The notes under the pieces: model-generated
What the model was told of the DNA's origin: nothing
Databases searched by the model: none
The model's input: only the letters and a program-made list of their open reading frames with translations
Source of the DNA: Pseudomonas cichorii
GTDB taxonomy: Bacteria > Pseudomonadota > Gammaproteobacteria > Pseudomonadales > Pseudomonadaceae
Reading direction: 5' to 3'
Length of the DNA stretch: 64,000 bases
Assembly: GCF_003700275.1 (NCBI RefSeq)
Contig: NZ_RBRE01000089.1
Span: 19,582-83,581 of the forward strand
In this document: positions 59,896 through 64,000 of the stretch, piece after piece
Layout: every line of letters starts with the position of its first letter
How positions within the stretch are numbered: the stretch's first letter is position 1
Translations under genes and position numbers: made by a program

Positions 59896-60885
59896 ATGAT
59901 TAAACCGCTTCTGGTCCTGTTGTTAAGCACTGCCTTCGCGAGCCTTGGCGCTCATGCCGAGGATCAAGCGGTTAAATCGATCAGCCCGGATCGCCTGACC
60001 ATCAATGGCAGCCAGGCCACGCTGGGGCTGAGCCAGGAATGGGTGCATCCCAAGCCGCGGATCGAGCGCGTGGTCATCGTGCTGCATGGCCGCCTGCGCA
60101 ATGCGCAGACTTACCTGCGCAGTATCGAGCGAGCCGCCAACCAGTCCAAGGAGCGCAGCAAGACCCTGCTGATCGCCCCGCAGTTTCTGGATGAAAAGGA
60201 TATCGTTGCCCACCACCTGTCCGATTCGATCCTGCGCTGGCATCAGGACAACTGGATGGAAGGCGCCACGGCAGTCAATCCCAAGCCGATCAGCTCGTTT
60301 ATCGTCATCGACCACATCCTCAAGCGTCTGAGCGACAGCAAGCTGTTCCCCAACCTCAAGGAAATCGTCATCGCCGGCCATTCCGGTGGCGCCCAGGTGG
60401 TGCAGCGTTACGCGATGATTGGCGGCAAGGAAGATGCGCTGCTGAACCGTGAAGGCGTGAAACTGCGCTACGTGGTCGCCAACCCGTCGTCTTACGCCTA
60501 TTTCGATGCCGAACGCCCTGAAGTGGTTTCCGCGCAAAGCTGTCCCAACTTCGACGACTGGAAATACGGGCTGAAGAAGATGCCGTTCTACTCCGGCAAG
60601 GAAAAGCCGGCGGATATCGAGAAGGCTTACGTAAAACGCGATATCACTTATCTGCTGGGCGAACTGGACACCGACAGCAACCACCCGGCGCTGGACAAGA
60701 CCTGCGCGGCACAGGCCCAGGGCCCGACCCGGCTGGTGCGCGGACAGAACTACTTCAAATACCTGCAGAAACGCCACCCCGAAGGGCTGAACCAGCATCT
60801 GGTCATCGTGCCGAAAGTCGGACACAGCGGTGACGCAATCTTCACTTCGCCTGAAGGTCAGGCGGTGTTGTTCAAGCCGTTTTGA
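59896..60885 (+). CDS. alpha/beta hydrolase, exported
   Basis: A 329-residue protein with a signal peptide (LLVLLLSTAFASLGAHA). The oxyanion region VVIVLHGRLRNAQTYL and the nucleophile elbow GHSGG with Ser163 indicate an alpha/beta hydrolase; the histidine is probably in KVGHSGDAIF near the C-terminus. It starts four bases after the preceding protease gene, suggesting an operon. Substrate unknown. Confidence 0.85.
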   Translation: MIKPLLVLLLSTAFASLGAHAEDQAVKSISPDRLTINGSQATLGLSQEWVHPKPRIERVVIVLHGRLRNAQTYLRSIERAANQSKERSKTLLIAPQFLDEKDIVAHHLSDSILRWHQDNWMEGATAVNPKPISSFIVIDHILKRLSDSKLFPNLKEIVIAGHSGGAQVVQRYAMIGGKEDALLNREGVKLRYVVANPSSYAYFDAERPEVVSAQSCPNFDDWKYGLKKMPFYSGKEKPADIEKAYVKRDITYLLGELDTDSNHPALDKTCAAQAQGPTRLVRGQNYFKYLQKRHPEGLNQHLVIVPKVGHSGDAIFTSPEGQAVLFKPF

Positions 60886-60891
60886 GCAGAC

Positions 60892-60949
60892 CTGTAGGAG
60901 CGGATTTATCCGCGAAGAGTCTTTTCGCGAATGAATTGGCTCCTACAGG
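60892..60949. repeat. REP-like inverted repeat reaching into a stop codon
   Basis: TGTAGGAGCGGATTTATCCGCGAAG and its partner TTTTCGCGAATGAATTGGCTCCTACAGG. The right end covers the TAG stop of the HAD gene at 60943-60945, so the repeat is part of that gene's 3' end. Confidence 0.78.
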
Positions 60950-61542
60950 GGCGCCAGCAACATTTCTCGCAAGGCTGTGCAATCGGCGACATGCCAGTCA
61001 GTCAGCTCGGGCCACGGGTTTTCGGGCAGGTTGACCAGTACTGTCCTGGCACCCGCCGCCCGACCGCAATCGAGGTCGTGGCGATAATCGCCGATCATCA
61101 CCATCTGCGCCGGTTCCACGTCCCAGGCACTCGCCAGCTTCAGCAGGCCGGCAGGATCGGGCTTGGGTGTCGCTTCGTCGCGGCCCAGTACATCCTCGAT
61201 TGCAAAGCAGTCCGCCAGGCCAATCGCCTCAAGGGTGATATAGGCCAGTTCCCGGGCATTACGGGTCAGGATGCCCAGGCGATAACCGCGTCCGGCCAGT
61301 TCCCGCACCAGTTCGACAGCGCCTTGCGCCGCACGTGAGGTCAGCGCCAGTTCGCGCTCGTGCTCCAGCAGCCAGGCATGCTTGGCGGCCGAGATATCCG
61401 CCGGCAATGCCGCCAGATGACCAAGGATGTCGTCCTCCAGCGGAATATCCAGCGCGCGCTTGATCGCCGCAAAGTCATGCACGGCAATGGTCAGGGTGCC
61501 GTCCATGTCGAACACCCAGTTGGGAATATCCTTCAGGCTCAT
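60943..61542 (-). CDS. HAD-superfamily phosphatase
   Basis: A 199-residue HAD subfamily IA enzyme. Motif I is DMDGTLT (Asp12 and Asp14), with LTRNARE as motif II, the lysine in TPKPDP, and GDYRHDLDCG as motif IV. Likely a phosphoglycolate-type or similar small phosphatase; the substrate is not determined. Its ATG at 61542 overlaps the tesB stop by four bases; the open frame starts 37 codons earlier. Confidence 0.87.
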   Translation of the reverse strand: MSLKDIPNWVFDMDGTLTIAVHDFAAIKRALDIPLEDDILGHLAALPADISAAKHAWLLEHERELALTSRAAQGAVELVRELAGRGYRLGILTRNARELAYITLEAIGLADCFAIEDVLGRDEATPKPDPAGLLKLASAWDVEPAQMVMIGDYRHDLDCGRAAGARTVLVNLPENPWPELTDWHVADCTALREMLLAPL

Positions 61543-62408
61543 GACCAGTCCTTGCGATGACGGATCAGGCCTTCCTGGCTGACCGAGGCGACCAGTTGCC
61601 CGGCACGATTGAAGATGCTGCCACGCGAGAAACCGCGGGAATTGCCTGCCCACGGGCTGTCCATGGCGTACAGCAGCCAGTCATCGGCGCGCAGGTCGTT
61701 GTGGAACCACAGCGAGTGATCCAGGCTGGCGACCTGCATGTCCCGCTGCCAGACGGTCTTGCCATGGGGCAACAACGAGGTGGTCAGCAGATTGAAGTCC
61801 GAGGCATAGGCCAGCATGTATTTATGCAGCGCAGGGACATCCTTCAAGGTGCCATCGGCGCGGAACCAGACATATTTGACCGGCTCGCCGGGCTTCGGGT
61901 TGTAAGGGTCTTCGGCGGTGACCGGACGGAACTGGATCGGCTTGGGACACAGGAACTTGTCGCGCATCGCATCGGGAATCAGGTGCGCACGCTGAGTCAG
62001 AAGCTCCAGCTCCGAAGGCAGGTTCTCCGGGCCAACGATCTGCGGCATCGCGGTCTGGTGCTCGAAACCCTCTTCGTCATACTGGAAGGATGCGCTGCAG
62101 GTGAAAATCGGCTTGCCCTTCTGGATCGCCGTCACGCGCCGGGTGCTGAAGCTGCCGCCGTCGCGCACGCGATCGACCTGATAGACCACCGGCAGACCGG
62201 CATCGCCAGGACGCAGGAAATAACCGTGCAGGGAGTGAACGTGCCGATCCTCTTCCACGGTCTGGCTGGCAGCCGACAGCGACTGTCCCAGCACTTGCCC
62301 GCCAAACAGCTGGCGAAAGCCAAGGTCCTGGCTGCGGCCGCGAAAAAGATTTTCCTCGATAGGTTCCAGCGTCAGCAGCTCGACCAGATCATCCAACACT
62401 TGGCTCAT
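61539..62408 (-). CDS. tesB: TesB, acyl-CoA thioesterase II
   Basis: A 289-residue double-hotdog thioesterase. It hydrolyses medium- and long-chain acyl-CoA. Signatures include FGGQVLGQSLSAA and the C-terminal SLDHSLWFHNDLRADDWLLY with the catalytic aspartate. Translationally coupled to the HAD gene. Confidence 0.94.
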   Translation of the reverse strand: MSQVLDDLVELLTLEPIEENLFRGRSQDLGFRQLFGGQVLGQSLSAASQTVEEDRHVHSLHGYFLRPGDAGLPVVYQVDRVRDGGSFSTRRVTAIQKGKPIFTCSASFQYDEEGFEHQTAMPQIVGPENLPSELELLTQRAHLIPDAMRDKFLCPKPIQFRPVTAEDPYNPKPGEPVKYVWFRADGTLKDVPALHKYMLAYASDFNLLTTSLLPHGKTVWQRDMQVASLDHSLWFHNDLRADDWLLYAMDSPWAGNSRGFSRGSIFNRAGQLVASVSQEGLIRHRKDWS

Positions 62409-62495
62409 TCATGACTCCTCGCACAAAACATACCCGCACACGCAAGGCCTGCGCGACAGGAGTGAAATGATACAGAATTTAACGCGACCGCTTAA

Positions 62496-63065
62496 TCAAG
62501 GTTTAAGCGTGTTGAGCCACTGTTCACGATTGATCCGGTACAGCACATGCGGCTTGAGCGGATGTCCTTCCGGGAGATTGGGATGATCGAAGTCATCCGG
62601 AACCTTGTGCTGCATACCAATGGCCTGCATCACCTTCTGCGAAGGTTCATTGCTCACCGCCGTGAACGACACGATTTCATCCAGCCCCAGACGCTCGAAG
62701 CCGCAGCCCAGAACGGTCCATGCCGCCTCGCTGGCAAACCCCAGCCCCCAATGCTCACGCGCCAGCCGCCAGCCGATTTCCACCGCCGGGGTGAAATGTG
62801 CATCGAAACCCACCACCCCGAGGCCGGTAAAGCCGATAAATGCGCCATTGTCCTTGCGCTCAAGCGCCCAGAGGCCAAAGCCCAGCTCCGCGAAATGGCC
62901 ACGCATGCGCCCGATCATCGCAGCACTTTCCAGGCGGCTCAAAGGCTCGGGAAAGTAGCGCATGACCTGCGGATCCGCGCACATGGCGGCGAACGTGGGC
63001 AGGTCATCATCACGCCATTGCCGCATCAGCAGCCGCGCGCTGTCGAGTTTGAGTATCGGCTCCAT
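62496..63065 (-). CDS. GNAT-family N-acetyltransferase (RimJ/RimL type)
   Basis: A 189-residue protein starting MEPILKLDSARLLMRQW, with the acetyl-CoA-binding region AREHWGLGFASEAA (motif A). It belongs to the Acetyltransf_3 group that modifies small molecules or protein N-termini. AGGGAGG lies before the ATG at 63065. A longer open frame reads upstream across the divergent gene and is not used. Confidence 0.86.
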   Translation of the reverse strand: MEPILKLDSARLLMRQWRDDDLPTFAAMCADPQVMRYFPEPLSRLESAAMIGRMRGHFAELGFGLWALERKDNGAFIGFTGLGVVGFDAHFTPAVEIGWRLAREHWGLGFASEAAWTVLGCGFERLGLDEIVSFTAVSNEPSQKVMQAIGMQHKVPDDFDHPNLPEGHPLKPHVLYRINREQWLNTLKP

Positions 63066-63185
63066 CGATTCCTCCCTGTAACCACGCAAATGATTGCGCC
63101 AGTGTAGCCTGTCGTCACGCAAGGTTACTGTGCGACGCCCTGCATTACTGGCACTATCCGGCTTCGACCCCAGACCGGACGCAAA

Positions 63186-64000
63186 ATGTCCCTGCCGCTT
63201 ATCTATCATGATGACTACAGCCCTGCCTTCCCGGCTGAGCATCGCTTTCCCATGGACAAGTTTCGCCTGCTGCGCGATCACCTGGTCGAGAGCGGCATGG
63301 TCCGCGATTCTCAACTGCTGCGCCCGCAACTGTGCCCGGCCGACATTCTGGCACTGGCTCATGACCCTTCTTACATTCAGCGCTACATGAGCGGAGATCT
63401 GTCGAGAGAAGATCAGCGCCGACTGGGCCTGCCCTGGAGCGAAGACCTGGCGCGACGCACCATTCGCGCCGTGGGCGGCTCTCTGCTGACTGCCGAGCAG
63501 GCGCTGGAGCATGGTCTGGCCTGCCATCTGGCAGGCGGCACCCACCACGCGCACTACGATTACCCGGCCGGTTTCTGCATCTTCAACGACCTGGCCGTCA
63601 TCAGCCATTACCTGCTGGACAGCGGCCGGGTAAATAAAGTGCTGATCTTCGACTGCGACGTACATCAGGGTGACGGCACCGCACGCATCCTCGCCGATAC
63701 CGACGACGCGATTACCGTCTCACTGCATTGCGAAAAGAACTTCCCGGCCCGCAAGGCCCGGAGCGACTGGGACATCCCGCTGCCCATGGGCATGGGCGAT
63801 GCGGATTACCTGAAAGTGGTCGACGACCTGCTCAACTACCTGCTGCCGATCTACCAGCCGGATCTGGTGCTGTATGACGCCGGAGTCGATGTGCACAAGG
63901 ACGATGCCCTGGGCTACCTGCGACTGACCGATGAAGGCCTCGCGGCACGCGACGAAGCTGTCATGCGCCACTGTCTGGGCCGCGACATTCCAGTGATGGG
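63186..64000 (+). CDS. histone-deacetylase-family amidohydrolase, partial
   Basis: At least 271 residues, cut by the right edge. The protein starts MSLPLIYHDDYSPAFPAEHR and has the zinc and catalytic features of the class: GGTHHAHYDYPAGFCIFND (the His-His pair), DCDVHQGDGT (metal aspartate and histidine) and DAGVDVH. Bacterial members deacetylate acetylpolyamines, acetoin-related or other small amides; the substrate is not readable. It is divergent from the GNAT gene. Confidence 0.85.
   Translation, partial: MSLPLIYHDDYSPAFPAEHRFPMDKFRLLRDHLVESGMVRDSQLLRPQLCPADILALAHDPSYIQRYMSGDLSREDQRRLGLPWSEDLARRTIRAVGGSLLTAEQALEHGLACHLAGGTHHAHYDYPAGFCIFNDLAVISHYLLDSGRVNKVLIFDCDVHQGDGTARILADTDDAITVSLHCEKNFPARKARSDWDIPLPMGMGDADYLKVVDDLLNYLLPIYQPDLVLYDAGVDVHKDDALGYLRLTDEGLAARDEAVMRHCLGRDIPVM

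Overview
The window is chromosomal DNA of a fluorescent-group Pseudomonas, most likely from or near the P. syringae complex. Three things point there. Nearly every gene has a clear pseudomonad family. The order from pilS-pilR through the minor pilins, ispH, fkpB, lspA, ileS, ribF, murJ, rpsT, creA, proB, obgE, rpmA, rplU and ispB is the one I know from P. aeruginosa (PA4546 to about PA4570), and morA-glyA, yjiX-cstA and mapZ-radA also match it. Short repeats with the core TTCGCGAATGAATTCGCTCC recur between genes. About 59 protein genes are supported. I saw no rRNA, tRNA, CRISPR array, insertion sequence or prophage. Species and family assignments come from memory of the families; no database search was run.

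Layout. 1-10.9 kb is a type IV pilus block: the PilS/PilR two-component system, thiO, and a minor pilin/tip operon on the minus strand (fimU-pilV-pilW-pilX-pilY1-pilE, running into thiO), with a divergent fimT. 10.9-18.3 kb is a minus-strand housekeeping run (ispH, fkpB, lspA, ileS, ribF, murJ), several of its genes overlapping. 18.5-24 kb has rpsT, creA, proB, obgE, rpmA, rplU and ispB with clear terminators. 24-33 kb holds less characterised genes: a small protein behind two Fur-box-like sites, fklB, a DUF6482 protein, a YqhA protein, a Lon-family protease with altered Walker motifs, DUF3015 and DUF4105 proteins, a lipoprotein and a GreA/GreB-like protein. 33-40.4 kb has ettA, the large c-di-GMP enzyme MorA, and glyA.

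40.4-43.1 kb is the most unusual segment: an AT-rich two-gene unit encoding an alpha-oxoamine-synthase-type PLP enzyme and an MFS exporter. It sits between the glyA terminator and the 3' end of a COG0523 GTPase gene. 43.1-50.1 kb returns to core genes: yjiA-yjiX-cstA (pyruvate/peptide uptake module), the PilZ protein MapZ, radA, mscL and fpr. 50.4-64 kb has a 77-residue LuxR-type HTH-only protein, rlmG, a cyanide-insensitive cytochrome bd oxidase operon (cioA, cioB and a 55-residue DUF2474 gene), a purine permease with trmA, an MFS transporter, a YpfJ-type zinc protease, an alpha/beta hydrolase, a HAD phosphatase with tesB, a GNAT acetyltransferase, and a histone-deacetylase-family gene cut by the right edge.

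A theme linking several genes is surface motility and its control: PilS/PilR and the minor pilins build and regulate pili, while MorA (c-di-GMP metabolism) and MapZ (c-di-GMP receptor) act on flagellar and chemotactic behaviour.
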